DNA of 12,025 bases, taken from assembly GCA_041493035.1 (NCBI GenBank), contig JBGPYB010000140.1:1-12025 (forward strand), given 5' to 3'. This stretch comes from JBGPYB01 sp041493035 (GTDB taxonomy: Bacteria > Acidobacteriota > Vicinamibacteria > Fen-336). The position numbers and the translations under genes were made by a program. The notes beneath the pieces were generated by a model that saw only the letters and a list, made by a program, of their open reading frames with translations, was not told the DNA's origin and did not search any database. Positions 1-10,200 of this stretch are shown here, in pieces; the first letter of the stretch is position 1; each line of letters starts with the position of its first letter.

Positions 1-488
1 CCGTTGATGCCATCGTCAACGCCGCCAACGAGTCCCTGTGCGGGGGAGGAGGGGTGGACGGTGCGATTCATCGGGCAGCGGGTCCGGATCTCCTCGCCGA
101 GTGCCGGACGCTCGGGGGCTGCGCCACCGGCTCGGCGAAGATCACGAAGGGGTACCGGCTTCCCGCCGCACACGTCATCCATGCCGTTGGCCCCGTCTGG
201 GCCGGAGGCGGACGGGGGGAGGACGACCTCCTCGCATCCTGCCATCGGAGTGCCCTTCAAATCGCCGAGGCGCACGGCCTGCGCTCGATGGCCTTCCCGG
301 CCATAAGTTGCGGTGCGTATCGTTTCCCCGTGCAGCGAGCGGCGGAGATCGCCATGCGTACCCTCAGCGAGGAACTCCCATCCCTCCGCCTGGAACGAGT
401 CGTGTTCGCCGTGCGCGAGCCGGCGGTCGAGGCCGCCTTTCGTCGCAGCCTGGAGAAGTACGCTTGGCGTGGAGAAGGGACCACATGA
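1..488 (+). CDS. Macro-domain protein, ADP-ribose-binding / O-acetyl-ADP-ribose deacetylase type (5' partial)
   Basis: The gene enters from the left edge; the first whole codon is at base 3 and the stop is TGA at 486-488, leaving 161 visible residues. Numbering from that codon, residues 1-27 carry the diagnostic macro-domain ADP-ribose loop (NAAN at 6-9, GGGGVDGAIH at 14-23, then RAAG), with Asp19 at the position of the Asp found in MacroD-type hydrolases. GYRLP (50-54) and VIHAVGP (58-64) follow, and SCGAYRFP (102-109) matches the second phosphate-binding loop, usually written GxYGYP. The family binds ADP-ribose and often hydrolyses O-acetyl-ADP-ribose or mono-ADP-ribosyl-glutamate/aspartate in the cytoplasm; activity here is inferred from the motifs. 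Relative to the usual 170-180 residues only about 15-20 N-terminal residues are missing. The stop overlaps the next start by ATGA, suggesting translational coupling. Confidence 0.93.
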   Translation, partial: VDAIVNAANESLCGGGGVDGAIHRAAGPDLLAECRTLGGCATGSAKITKGYRLPAAHVIHAVGPVWAGGGRGEDDLLASCHRSALQIAEAHGLRSMAFPAISCGAYRFPVQRAAEIAMRTLSEELPSLRLERVVFAVREPAVEAAFRRSLEKYAWRGEGTT

Positions 489-1021
489 TCAGGCAGCTCT
501 TGGTGGTGGCGCTTCTAGCGGCGCCCCAGGCGCCGAACGGGATCCGAAAGGAATTCGCGCGCCTTGGCGTGGACACCGCCCTGGTCCTGCCGAGCTCGGC
601 GCTCGACGAATTTCCGATATGGTCACCCGACTCGCGGTATGTCGCTGCCAACGTGATGGGCACATGGAACCGAGTCGACCTTCACGAGATCACTCTAGCG
701 CCAGGAACCTGGCACGGCGGGGAGCGGATTGGCGTCGTGGAGGCGCGAGCGATCGTCGAGCCACTCGAGCAGTCCCTCGTCCACCGATGGAAGCCCGAGG
801 TCGAGCCAGATCCGGCCGTGGCGGAGAGCCGCTCCATCAGAATCGAGTTTCGGCAAGAAGAGCTGAGGAGCTCCTTGGTAGTCACGCGGCGAGGCAAAGC
901 CCCTGTTGTGAAGTGGACCTCGGGCCTCGAAGAGTGCGGGTCTCCCGTGCTGTCCCCTGACGGAAGCCTCGTAGCCTTTCTTTGCCTGACGAATGGCTTG
1001 TTCGTGATGAACCTCAAGTAA
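485..1021 (+). CDS. Small secreted protein with two PD40/TolB-like propeller strand motifs
   Basis: This 178-residue protein starts at the ATG overlapping the macro-domain stop. A purine-rich GGAGAAGGGA (471-480) ends 4 nt before the ATG and is a good ribosome-binding site. The N-terminus has one Arg (residue 3) and a short hydrophobic stretch (LLVVALLAA, 5-13) followed by small residues and Pro, which reads as a short signal peptide, so a periplasmic or exported location is inferred. Two stretches match the PD40 (WD40-like/TolB) consensus PxWSPDGxxIAF: FPIWSPDSRYVAAN at 43-56 and SPVLSPDGSLVAFLC at 153-167. The roughly 95 residues between them are polar and charged, with no motif I recognise. 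A complete beta-propeller needs six or more blades, so this is either a minimal family of its own or a remnant of a larger propeller. No catalytic motif is visible. The reading frame and start are well supported; the function is unknown. Confidence 0.8.
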   Translation: MIRQLLVVALLAAPQAPNGIRKEFARLGVDTALVLPSSALDEFPIWSPDSRYVAANVMGTWNRVDLHEITLAPGTWHGGERIGVVEARAIVEPLEQSLVHRWKPEVEPDPAVAESRSIRIEFRQEELRSSLVVTRRGKAPVVKWTSGLEECGSPVLSPDGSLVAFLCLTNGLFVMNLK

Positions 1022-1111
1022 CGTCCCGAGAGCGGCGGCCCTCGGCTTGGTGGTGCCTTGAGCCCGGTCGATTGCGTCGATGAAACCCCCCCTTTTCGAG
1101 CGCGTGTCACG

Positions 1112-1135
1112 CATGTCACTTTTGCACTTGACATG
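1112..1135. repeat. Inverted repeat overlapping the -35 box (candidate operator)
   Basis: CATGTCA (1112-1118) and TGACATG (1129-1135) are perfect 7-bp inverted arms separated by 10 nt. A further direct half-site TGTCA lies at 1105-1109, nine bases upstream of the one at 1114-1118. The right arm includes most of the -35 hexamer TTGACA (1128-1133), the usual position for a repressor operator. The symmetry is seen directly; binding by a regulator is inference. Confidence 0.5.
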
Positions 1136-1155
1136 TAACCGATATGGGCTATACG
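1128..1155 (+). promoter_or_regulatory. Putative sigma70-type promoter of the giant gene
   Basis: A perfect -35 hexamer TTGACA (1128-1133) is followed after 16 bases by TATACG (1150-1155), which matches four of six positions of TATAAT. Transcription would start near 1161-1163 and give a leader of about 105 nt before the ATG at 1268. It is the only strong -35/-10 pair I see between the PD40 gene and the giant gene, and it fits the idea that the giant gene begins a new transcription unit. Confidence 0.6.
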
Positions 1156-1254
1156 CTCCGCGCCTCTCTTCAACGGATTAGTGGCTCAAGTGCTCGGTTC
1201 CTGGTCTCAGATCGCAGGATCTGCGCAGAAGCTGTGTCGGGCCGTGGCGGTGTC

Positions 1255-1261
1255 AAAGGTG
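1255..1261 (+). promoter_or_regulatory. Ribosome-binding site deciding the giant gene's start
   Basis: AAAGGTG lies 6 nt before the ATG at 1268. The frame stays open upstream to a GTG at 1181, but that start lacks a comparable site and would put 29 mostly polar residues before the signal peptide. The ATG gives a signal peptide starting directly with MRARH, so it is preferred. An in-frame GTG at 1259 lies inside the site itself. Confidence 0.7.
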
Positions 1262-1267
1262 ACAGTC

Positions 1268-4200
1268 ATGCGGGCCCGGCATCTTCTTCTAATAGCAGTC
1301 TGTCTGGCCGTGAGCGTCCCCGCCAGCGGTCAGGCGCCCCTCCGCAAGATCGGAGAGATGGAGGTTTCCCTCGTTGGGCTGACCGCGACCCTGGATCCGG
1401 TCAAGCCCGTCGTTCCCAAGAACGTAGCGTCGGGGGTCCGCGTTGTCGTTCACGCCGGAAGCCGGCAGATGTCCTCGAGCGAAGTGACCGCGCTCCTGGG
1501 CTCGGGGACCCAAGTTCGAGCGGAGCTGTCAGGGCCGGGCCTCTCAGGAGCCATCACGCTCCCGCAGCAGGGTGACCCACTCCCGACTGATCCCTTGCTC
1601 CTCCCCATTCCAGGGTTGAACCTCGGCGGCGATTACACCCTGGCCAACCTCCGCCTCGTCTCCGGTGGCAGGACGGTTCTCGACGTGACGCCGGCCGACG
1701 CGACGCTTCAGGTCATCGACCAGATCCTGGTGACGTCCGTCCAGACCCAGGCCCTCACCCTCGACCAGATCCGCCAGGCCGGCATCGTCCTGGACAGCGA
1801 CTCCTACGTCGGCTTCCAGTTCACCCTGGGCTTGCAGCTTCAGTCGACCCCGGTGACGTTCAGCTTTCCGGTGGTTTTCGACCAGAACGGAGTGGCGTTG
1901 CCTCCGGCGCCGACGCTACCGCCATCGTTTCCGCAGCCGGAAGGCGTGACTCTCCCGCCGCTTCCGACAATCGTCCCGATGCTCCTGGGTGCGGATTCCG
2001 CCACCGACTCGAGCGGCAACAAGATTCCGCTGACGCTGCCGAGCGGACAGCCCGTCCGGATCCCCAGTCTGCTCGTGATCCCCGGCAACGTCGGGTATCT
2101 GAAGCAGTTCTTCTCGGCGAAGCTGTTCGTGGCCAACGGTGCTCCCGTGGGTTCCGGCCTCACGCTCCGAGACGTGGCGGGGACGATCAAGCTGCCGCCA
2201 TCACCGGGGTCGGGCGAGCCTGCACCGCTGTCTCTGCCCGCGACGATTCACGGACCGCAGCCGTCGATGCTCCCGATTACCGGCCCCGGCTTCGATGGTC
2301 AGCCCGGCACGCCTGACGACACCGATCGCTTCGCTCCGGGTGAACAGGGCCAGGGGGAGTTCCTGGTGCGCGGCGACTCCGAAGGCTTCTACACGTTGGA
2401 CTTCGATATCGGCGCGGTGCTCGACGGTCTGCCCGTTGGTCCCGTCAACATCACCGGCAAGGCCAGCGGCGGGGTCTTGGTGCGCAACCCGTACCTGGAC
2501 ATGACGTTCACCGTGCCGTCGGTCGTCCGAACAGGAGAGCCGTTCAAACTCTTCGCGACCGTCACGAACATCGGCAAAGGCGCCGCCAACCTTCTGCACG
2601 TCAACCTCGATGACCGGGCGGCCAGCGGTGCGCGCCTTGTCAGCCAGGCGAGCCAGGCGATCGACACGCTCAAGCCCGGAGACTCCAAGGCCCTCGAGTT
2701 CGACTTCGTGAGCGAGCGAACAGGAAAGGTGGTGGCGAGCTACCTTCACTTCGACACCGAGACGGGTGTCACCGGAGCGATGCGATTCACGCTCGGCGTG
2801 GGCGAGCGCGGGGTGCCGCTGTCTCCCGACACCCTTGTCCTGCCCAGCTCAGTGGACGCTTTGCCTTCGCCCGTCGTCTCCGCGGCGATGCGTGTGTTGG
2901 GGCAGGCGTGGAGCCTTGCCAACGCTCCGGCGGGCACTCTCCCCGACGGTGTGCTGCGCACCAGCAAGACCGTGGTGACGCAGAAAGCTCTGGCGCTGGC
3001 CGAAGCGGGTCTGCGTGTCGACCTCGGACAGCGCGCCCCTGACGCCGTCAAGGATCTGGCCCCGGACTTCTATGGTGGAACGCCTCTGGATCCGGGCTTC
3101 GACCAACTTCTGCGAGAGACCGCCGCCGGCCACGAACTGGCTCTTGCTCTTGGCGCGGCCATGGCTGACGAAGCGCGCCTGGCCGGGGGTGCTCTCGCCT
3201 ATGAGCGTGGCGTCGCCGAGGTCCTTGCCTCGGGAAGCGACTTCGTTTCGGTCGCGGTATCGGGTCCGGTGGGCGACGTTACCCTGACCGACGGAGCGCA
3301 GAGGACGACCACGAGTCACTCCGCTGCCGGTGCGCTGCCCGGAGCCGACATCCCGGGCGGAGTGCAGATCCCGATCGGATCCGACTCGGCGGGTTTCCGC
3401 ACCTTGGGACTTGTGACGGCCCCGACCACATCGCCCTACGCGCTGGACCTCACGGCCCAGGCAACGGGGCTGTTCGAGGTCTCGATCACCGTCCCGCGCG
3501 GCGACGGGACGTTTGTGCGAGGCCAAGCGAGCAACGTGAGCCTCTTCCGGGGCGGGCGAGCCCGCGCCGTGGCGGACCTTTCCCGACCCGACTCCATGAC
3601 CCTCGCGATCGACGCCGATGGCGACGGCGTCTTCGAAGGCGCGTTGCCCCTAACGATGGAGACCATAGTCTCTTCGGGACCGCGCCTCGTCGCGGCCAGC
3701 GTGATCGGCCCCGAGACGCTTCCCGGAGCGAACCCCGGCGGGGTTCAAGGAGTCCTTCTCTTCGACCGCGTCGTGAACGAATCGGCCGCGGCACAAACAT
3801 CCTCCTACCAGCCACAGGGCAACGTCGTGAAGGTGGCGAGGCGGCAGCTTTCGGGTCGCATCGTTCTTCTCGCTCTCGCTGAACCTGAGGGTCCCTACGT
3901 CCCGCGAACGATCTTCGTCAGTCCGATGCCTGACCAGCGGGGCGTGGTCGGCGGCGGCGCCCTCATGGCTCTCCAGTCGAGAATTCGCGACCCGGGCGGC
4001 GTGGTCACCGGCCGCGTTCGAAACGCCGACGGCACGCCGGTGAGTTCGGGCACCGTGGTCTATTCCAACAACGTCGACGTGACCTGCTCGACGCGATACG
4101 CGTCGCCGATCTCGGCCGTCTCGTTGGCGGCGGACGGCAGCTACGAGATCCGGTACGTTCGCCAAGACACCTGCGGCGGGCCATTCGGCCTCGCCACCCA

Positions 4201-7200
4201 GGACCCCGAGACCGGAGAGGCGCGGACGGTCTCCGGCTTCGTTCGCTTCGGGGGAGAGCGCCTCATCCTGGACATCGCGTTGCTGGGACGCGGCTCTGTA
4301 AGTGGCACGGTGAGAGACAGCCACGGGCTCGTCGGCGGCGCGAGAGTCGTCGCCCTGAGTTCCGTCGATCCGCAGAGCGGCGGCTCGGCGACCACAGATG
4401 GCAATGGCATCTACCGGATCGACGGAATCTCGGTCGGGCCCGTGAGCGTGAAAGCCGTCCATGGGATCAACTCGGGCGTGGGGGCCGGTCGGATCGCTCG
4501 CGCGGGGACCATCGCCACCGTGGATGTCCCCCTGAACGATGGTGGAGTCGGTGTCACGGGACGCGTGCGTGTGGTCCAGAACGGGACGGACACGCCGCTG
4601 CCTGGGGTCTACGTCATCTTCTACGCCATCAACGCGAACTCGGGCACGTCGGTGGCGGCCGGGGTCGTCACGACCGGGCCCGACGGGGGCTTCGCCTTCT
4701 CCGGAATGCCCGCGGGTTCCTTCCAGCTCAGCACCTACGGGACCGGCCACGACGTCACGAAGCGTGGGACGGCGGGAGCTGGCCAGCAGCTCTTGCAGCA
4801 GGACCTGGTGATCGTGCTGAACGACACGATCAACCCGACCGGCACGATCCGTGGGAGCGTGCGCTTGCCGGATGGCACCCTCGCCCAGGGTGCGATCGTC
4901 ACCGTGGACGGTGGGGGAGTGGTTGCGACGGACGGTACCTACGCCATTCCCGGCGTCCCGGTGAAGGCGAACCAGAGCCAGGTTGTCGAGGCGCGAAGCG
5001 CCGACGGACTGCGGAGCGGCTCGGCTCCCTTCATCCTCGACACCGCTGGCCAGGAGTTGAGCGGCGTCGACATAGCGCTGTCGGGCCTCGGGTCCGCGCA
5101 GTTCACAGTCAAGGATCCGCTTGGCAACCTCGTGAACGCCCAGCAGGTCCTCTTTCCCACCGATCGCTGCGCCGATGCCTGCGGGTGCAATCCCCGGACG
5201 ACCGCCCAGGGGGTCGTGCGGATCGACGGTGTGCCCCCCGGGGCCGTCTGGGCCCAAGCCGTGCGGCTCGGCGCGCCCATTGACGTCGCGATGGGTGTCG
5301 CCATCGTCCCCGGAGACGGGACAACGGGATTCGCCACGCTTCAGTTTGCGGGGTCCGGAACGGTCAAGGGAACAGTCGTCGACCCCGACGGAAAGCCACT
5401 CGGCGGCGTCACGGTGAATCTGTCGGCGATGCACTTTGTCCACGACGAGCTGGATTGTGGGCTGCAAGGCGGTACCGCCGCGTCGACGCAAACGGACATC
5501 GACGGCCAGTTCCAGTTCCGCGGCGTCAACGTGGGAAGCGTCGGCGTGACGGCGACGAGCGAATTCTATCCGACGCAGGTGGGCGCCCTGGGGACGCTGC
5601 AAAAGGACGGCGGCGTGGTGACGTTCAACCTCCGGATGGTGAACACGATCGCTGGGGTTCTGTCGGGGACCGTCTCGCTCCCCGATGGCACGCCCGCAGG
5701 CGCCGGCGTGGAAGTAACTGCCAACGGCCCGCTACCGGACGTGACGGTGCGCACCGATGCCCAGGGGAAATACCACTTCGCGAAGATCTTCCCCGCGGGG
5801 GGCTACACGGTGACCGCCAGTGATCCGGTCACGGGGGGCACAGCGCGTGACTCGGTCTCGCTCCCCGCCGACAAGGACATCGTCCACGACTTCCGCCTGA
5901 AGGGGAGAGGGACGGTGAAGGTGACCGTGGTGGACGGTGCGGGGCAACCGGTCGGCAATGCCTTCGTCAGCCTGACGGAGACCGAGTATCCGAGCGAGAC
6001 CTTCGACGGCGTCCTCGACGCCTCGAACCAGGGGGTCGTGACCTTCGATCGGGTCTTCGAGGGACCCTTCAGCGTCGTTGCCAGCGACACTTTCGGGCGC
6101 GGCGGGCGCGCCGCGTCGGTGCTCCCCGCTCCGGGCGCGAGCGTCGAAATCAAGGTTCCGCTTACGACCACGGGGACGGTGACCGGGCATTTCTACATGC
6201 CCGATGGAGTCACCGCGATTCCCTACGGATCAGTGCAACTGTCCGCCAACGGCCGGGTGATCGGTACGGTAACGACGCAAGGGTCGGGAGACGTCGGGGG
6301 CTTCTCCTTCGACTACGTCCCGGCTGGAGCCCTCCAGGTCACGGGATCCGATCCCCTCAGCGGGCGAACGGGCCTGGCCGGGGGCTCTCTTGCGCAGCAG
6401 GACCAGATGGTCACGTTGAACGTGATAGCCGAGGCCCTCGGAACGGTCGAAGGAACCGTCACGACGAACGGCAGTCCGGAAGGATTCGCCCAGGTGGATG
6501 TCTATTCGGGCGTCTACCATTCCTCGACCTCGACCGACGACGTGGGCCACTACGTGATCCCCGGCGTTCCCGCGGGTCACGTGGTCGCCACCGCGAGCCT
6601 GGCGCAAGGGTTGCGAGCCGGCACCGCCGCCGGATCCCTCAACCAGGAGGGACAGGATCTCGTTTTGGACGTAGCCCTCCGAGGTTCGGGAAGCGTCGAC
6701 GGCCGCGTGGTGGAGGCCGACGGGCAGACGCCGGCGCCGCCGTCCCTGGTGACGATCCAGGTGGGTGGCATCGGCGGTGGGAGCTTCACGGCGGTCACCG
6801 ACGGCGATGGCCACTTCCAATTCCAGGGAATCTTCGCGGGTCTGGCCACGCTCACGTGCAGCGTCCTCGGGGGCATCGACCAGGGGCAGACCACGGCCAA
6901 CGTCCCGATCGCGGCCACCGTTTCGGTCACGCTGACGCTCAACGGCACGGGTGCAATCGATGGTCTGGCGACGGGCGCGGCCGGAGACGCCGTGGCCGGT
7001 AGCGTCACGATCCAGGGCACCGGTTCCTTCCCCTATGGCCACACGCTCGCCGTGCCTGGCAACGGAGTCTTCCGGCTCTCGGCCGTTCTCGCGGGACCGT
7101 TCACGGGCACGCTCTGGGCTCAGATCGGCGGCTTCACCCTGTACGGCAGCGCGACGGCCGCCGTGGTGCCGGGGCAGACGACGCACTTCGCCGTGAGCCT

Positions 7201-10200
7201 CCAGCCGAGCGGTACCGTCACGGGCCGGGTGCTCCGGCCCGATGGGATCACGCCAGCGTACGGGGCGTCCGTGTCGCTGCGGCTCGACGCCTCGGGAGCC
7301 ACGGTCGCCGTCCAGGCTCAGACCGACGGCGCCTTCGAGCTGAAGGGCGTTCCGCTCGGCGTGTCGACGGTGAAGATCACGGACCCGGTGACCGCGGCCT
7401 TGGGCTTTGTCCCCGGCGTCAACCTCGCTTCCGACGACGAAGTTCTCGACCTGCACGATATCGTACTCAACGACCGAGTCCTCGCCCTGCTGTCGGCCGA
7501 TCCTGCCGATGGGACGCAGCAGGTGGCTGTCGACCATCCGCTCGTGCTGACGTTCACGAACCCGCTCCAGGGCCCAGGTGGCGTCGACCTTGGGCCCATC
7601 GGCGCCAACCCCGCCCTCTCGGCCGACGGGCTGACGCTGACGATCACGCCCTGGGGAGGCCGATGGCCCGACACGGCCGACATCGTCTACACGGTCACGA
7701 CGGCGGTGACCGACGTCTTCGGCCGCCACCCGTTGCAATCGCAGACGGGCCACTTCAGAACGGTCGATCTGACTCCGCCCTCAGTCGCCTCGACCAATCC
7801 GGCCAGATGGGCTCAGCAGGTGAGTCCGAACGCGAGGATCACCATCGCGTTCGGCGAAGACCTGCTGCCCACGCAAGACGTTGGCTCGATCATCACCGTG
7901 TCCGGACCGACGGGTCCCATCAGCGGCAGTGCGGCGTTCGTCGCGCCCCGTAGCGTCACGTTCACTCCGAATGCGCCCCTTCAGTCCGACTCGGCCTACA
8001 ACGTGACCATCAACGGCTCCATCGACTTGAGCGGGAACCAGCAGACCGCGCCCGACCTCCTCCAGTTCACGACCGTCGACACGGCCCCACCGACGGTGGC
8101 CTTCTACTCGACGGCCGGGAACATCACTGGAGGGGCGTGGTTGGCGCTCGGAAAACCCACGATCACCACTGCGTTCTACGACGGCTTGACCGGTCCCGAC
8201 ATGGCCACGGCGACCCTCTCCCTCGACGGTTCGCCGGTCTCGGCGCAGGTCCAAGGGAACACGCTCGTCTTCACCCCCGGCGCGGCGCTCGCCGATCGGA
8301 CCCACACGCTCGTCGCCTCTGTGGCCGACCGGGCCGGTAACGTGGGGACTCTCTCAGTAATGTTCGGCGTCGACACCACAGCTCCCGTGGTGGCCTCGGT
8401 CGGCGGAGTCAGCGACGGGCAGATCGTATGGGGGACCGTGAATCTCGTCGCGAGCGTGGCCGAGGCGGGCTCGGGCCTCTCCCGTGTCGAGCTCATCGCA
8501 GATGGCACACTGACGGCGTTGTTCTCTCTCGCCGACCTGAGCCTCGCTCTCAACAGCGGAGCGCTCGGCGAGGGGCACCACGTTTTCGCGGTTCGAGCCA
8601 CCGACGTGGCGGGGAACGTTGGAGCCGCGGGCCCGTCACTCGCTGTCGTCGTGGACAACCAACCCCTCGGCGTCGTGGTCCAGACTCCCCCGACCGACGG
8701 CCAAGTCTTCGGTGCGAGCGTGACCGTCGTCGCGTCTCCGTCGGAACCCGTGGCGCAACTCGACATCTCCATCGGTGGCCGGACGGTGAGCGTCTCGGCG
8801 GCCCCCTACCAGGCGACCTTTGACCTCACCGGCGTGGCCGAAGGCACACAGATCGTCACCGTCCAAGCCTTCGGTCAGGGAAACCCCGCGTCGGCGACTC
8901 GCCGCATCATCGTGGACCACACGCCACCCTCCAGGCCTGACGCAGCGAAACTCGCGGCGCAGGCTTCCGACAGCGCGACGGCGATCGTGCTGGGCCGCGC
9001 CGCGGCCGTGGAGAGCGGCGCGAGTGTCGAGATCGTCGACACAGCCAACAATTCCAAGGTGACGGTTACCGCCGCGGGAGACGGTTCCTTCGCGGCCAAC
9101 ATCCAGGCAGCTCAAGGGGACGCTCTCTCCCTCCTCGCCATCGATAGCGTCGGCAATCGTAGCGGGGCGACGAGCATCGCCGTCGGCGCGAAGCAGGCGA
9201 CGGGCAGCGTGCCTCTGGCGGGTCTACGGCTCTGGCTGAAGGCGGACGCCGGCATCGTGCAGGACGCCGACGGCCACGTGTCGGCGTGGCGGGACCAGAG
9301 CCCGGATGCGAACGACGCCGAGCAATCCTCGACTGCGGCCCAGCCTCTCTGGGCGTCCGACTCCGGGAGCGGTGTGCCCGCCCTCCGGTTCGATGGCACC
9401 AGCAGCTTCCTCTCCTTGAGGACGACGATCACCACAGGGCAGACGGCATTCCTCGTCTTGCGGAACAGCGGCGCCAGTGGCTATCGGACTCCGCTCGGCG
9501 ATCCGAACGGCCTCACGTACCTCTCGAACTATGGTCGCCAGCTTTGGTACCCGGGCAACCCAGCGGTCGTGCTGACAGGGCAGACATGGCTGAACGGCGT
9601 GCCCGTGGACGGAGCCCAAGCTGTCTATCCCGACGTCTCGCAACCTCTGGCTGTCCTGACCTCCATCGCGACCGCTCCGGTCGTCCCGGCATCGCAAGTG
9701 GGACTGGGGTACGGGGGTTACTTCTGGCTGGGGGACATCGCCGAGGTGCTGATCTACGACGTCCAGGTATCCCCGACCGATCGAGTGGCGATCGAGGACT
9801 ACCTCGCCTTGAAGTACGGCTGCTACGTCCCCAAGACCGCAGCGCCGGTGATCACGTCACCGGGGGGACGATTCTCGGGATCGACCACGGTCGACATCAC
9901 CTCGACGAGCCCGAACGCGGCGATCCGTTTCACCGTTGACGGCAGCGATCCGGCTACCAGCCTCTCGGCCCAGGATTTCCTGGGTCCGTTTGTGATCAGC
10001 GCGAGCACCACGATCAAGGCCGTGGCGACCGCCCCCGATCTGCCCGTCAGCGACGTCACGACCGTGACACTGACGAGCAGCGACGACTTCAGCCCGGCCA
10101 GCCTTGCGGGGCTACAGCTCTGGCTGCGCGCCGACGCCGGAATCACTCCGAACGGCGGCTTCGTGGACCTCTGGCAGGACCAGTCGGGGAACGGGAACGA

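Larger units (their letters stand above)
1022..1267. other. Intergenic region and leader upstream of the giant gene
   Basis: This 246-base stretch holds no convincing gene. Its first part has a weak stem (CCGAG at 1026-1030 with CTCGG at 1041-1045) without a following T-run, so no intrinsic terminator for the upstream unit can be claimed. A C7T4 tract lies at 1086-1096. The inverted repeat and promoter at 1112-1155 follow. The presumed leader (about 1160-1267) contains a short hairpin, CGCAG at 1213-1217 pairing with CTGCG at 1221-1225 around a 3-nt loop, and ends in the ribosome-binding site of the giant gene. I recognise no known riboswitch class in it. Confidence 0.7.

Noticed and set aside
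38..484. In-frame extension of the PD40 gene upstream to ATG 38
   Set aside because: The extension is Arg/Pro/Gly-rich shadow sequence of the macro-domain gene; ATG 485 gives a signal peptide and has a purine-rich ribosome-binding site.
1026..1045. Intrinsic terminator after the PD40 gene
   Set aside because: The stem is only 5 bp with a 10-nt loop and no T-run follows.
1181..1267. 29-residue N-terminal extension of the giant protein from GTG 1181
   Set aside because: It would bury the signal peptide behind polar sequence, has no good ribosome-binding site, and would start only about 20 bases after the predicted transcription start. ATG 1268 has AAAGGTG 6 nt upstream.
1295..1306. Lipoprotein lipobox around Cys12 of the giant protein
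   Set aside because: The residues before the Cys are I-A-V; a lipobox needs Gly, Ala or Ser at -1. A normal signal peptidase I substrate fits better.
3650..5602. 650-codon open frame on the - strand
   Set aside because: It lies antisense to the carboxypeptidase-regulatory-like array, and its translation is an Arg/His/Asp/Gly-rich low-complexity string with no motif. This is the expected shadow of a high-GC coding strand.
6230..7753. 507-codon open frame on the - strand
   Set aside because: Same reasons: Arg-rich composition, antisense to clear domain-bearing sequence, no recognisable start context or family.
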